From positions 372,001 to 436,000 of the forward strand of contig CAWHVW010000005.1 in assembly GCA_963832965.1 (NCBI GenBank): a DNA stretch of 64,000 bases, in the 5' to 3' direction. Each line of letters starts with the position of its first letter. Position 1 is the stretch's first letter. The DNA is from CAWACP01 sp963832965 (GTDB lineage: Bacteria > Acidobacteriota > Terriglobia > Bryobacterales > Bryobacteraceae). Under the pieces are notes generated by a model, which was not told the origin of the DNA, ran no database searches, and saw nothing but the letters and a program-made list of their open reading frames with translations. The translations under genes and the position numbers were made by a program. Positions 63,307 through 64,000 of this stretch are shown here, one piece after another.

Positions 63307-64000
63307 GCTCGCTGATTGGACTTGCTGAGGATGACGGCAGTCGTTCTGCCAACGTTCCTGATTCTACCATGCAGCGCCCGGTTCTGCGCCTTGCCCTTCT
63401 CGCTCACCCCTGCCGCTCCACCGCCCTCCGGAATCACCGGAAGCAACAGGTGCGATTCGTGCTGCGCGTCGTGCAGCACCGTCTGTTGCGCTTTGCGCAG
63501 CACCCGCTCGTCGGCCACCGGCCGCCCGGTGTTCGGGTTGCGGTCGAAGCGCGGGAAGTTGCTGCTCGATACCTCCAGACGAATCGAGTGCCCCGCCAGA
63601 AACACGCTGCTCGTCACCCCCGCGTCAATAGTAATCGGATACACCTGCCCCGGATGGCCGGGCGCCGGTTTCTCCAGCCCGTTCCGATAACGCAATCGCA
63701 GCATGCCATCTGTAATGTTGCGCGTGTCGCCATTCGGGTAAACATCCACCAGCTTCGCGGAAAAATCCGTGTCGGCCGCTGAGGTGGCCACATACAGCAC
63801 CGCGTCCACCCGCCCGGTCACTTCCACATCGTGCTTCAACGGCGGCGTCGTGTAAACCAGCACGTCGCGCCGCTTCTCCACCGGCCGCTGGTCCATGGGC
63901 CCCCACGGGAACGTATTCGGATCGCAGCAAACCGCGCCTCCTCGCGTGGGCACCGGGTTCCTGGGATCGTACGTGAAATGGTCGGCCGGCGCCTTGCGCG
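63297..64000 (-). CDS. CocE/NonD-type hydrolase, C-terminal part, 5' end beyond window
   Basis: The frame is open to the right edge. It begins with residues KAPADHFTYDPRNPVPTRGG, and the next stretch FPWGPMDQRPVEKRRDVLVY and GRVDAVLYVATSAADTDFSA mark the C-terminal X-Pro dipeptidyl-peptidase-like beta domain of the CocE/NonD family. The domain ends at about LPVIP, after which about 46 further residues without similarity lead to a TAG inside the tRNA-Lys gene. The catalytic alpha/beta-hydrolase part is outside the window. Family members hydrolyse esters or dipeptides. Confidence 0.82.

Overview
The window most resembles a GC-rich member of the Acidobacteriota, probably of the Solibacter/Bryobacter type. 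This is an inference from gene content: three very large Oar-type TonB-dependent receptors with an N-terminal carboxypeptidase-regulatory domain, TPR proteins, a remnant of a TPR-tailed kinase, and a dense set of secreted glycoside hydrolases.

Layout. Positions 1-11187 look like ordinary chromosome: a TPR lipoprotein running off the left edge, a small heptad-repeat protein, a four-gene membrane/iron-sulfur operon (1110-4014), a convergent operon of four AhpD-fold proteins plus an MFS transporter (4022-7640), and a TonB-dependent receptor gene with one frameshift (7746-10983). An intact tRNA-Lys(CUU) lies at 63231-63306 on the minus strand. Its last 45-47 bp recur, in the same orientation, at 60294, 18828 and 11188. 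I read 11188-63306 as a tandem array of three integrated islands at this tRNA. Island I (60294-63230) carries a tyrosine recombinase, small HTH proteins and iteron-like repeats. Island II (18828-60293) carries a polysaccharide-utilisation locus. Island III (11188-18827) carries a membrane regulator, a GH3 enzyme and a TonB-dependent receptor. At the right edge a CocE/NonD-type hydrolase gene enters from outside the window.

How island II may work. One TonB-dependent receptor; secreted GH3, GH31, GH97, GH51 (two), GH29 and a GH141-like beta-helix protein; and two CE1-like esterases are suited to stripping side chains from a branched hemicellulose such as fucosylated and arabinosylated xyloglucan. 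A GPH-family symporter followed by a leaderless GH31 mirrors the E. coli yicJ-yicI arrangement. No endo-acting backbone enzyme is visible. A LacI-type regulator (54458-55510) is followed by an unusual nucleotide-sugar module: an FKP-like guanylyltransferase domain, a GDP-mannose 3,5-epimerase homologue, a separate GHMP kinase and an RbsD/FucU mutarotase. A shared 18-bp operator-like motif centred on CG (half-site CGTTRACTG) lies upstream of the GH97-GH31-GH3 operon, the receptor operon, the fucosidase, the guanylyltransferase and the epimerase. This ties them into one likely regulon.

Besides the receptor, a GH31 gene has a single-base frameshift in a T run. A zinc-ribbon gene has a decayed partial duplicate, a kinase/TPR gene is truncated at a 230-bp repeat, and one IS630-family element is present.
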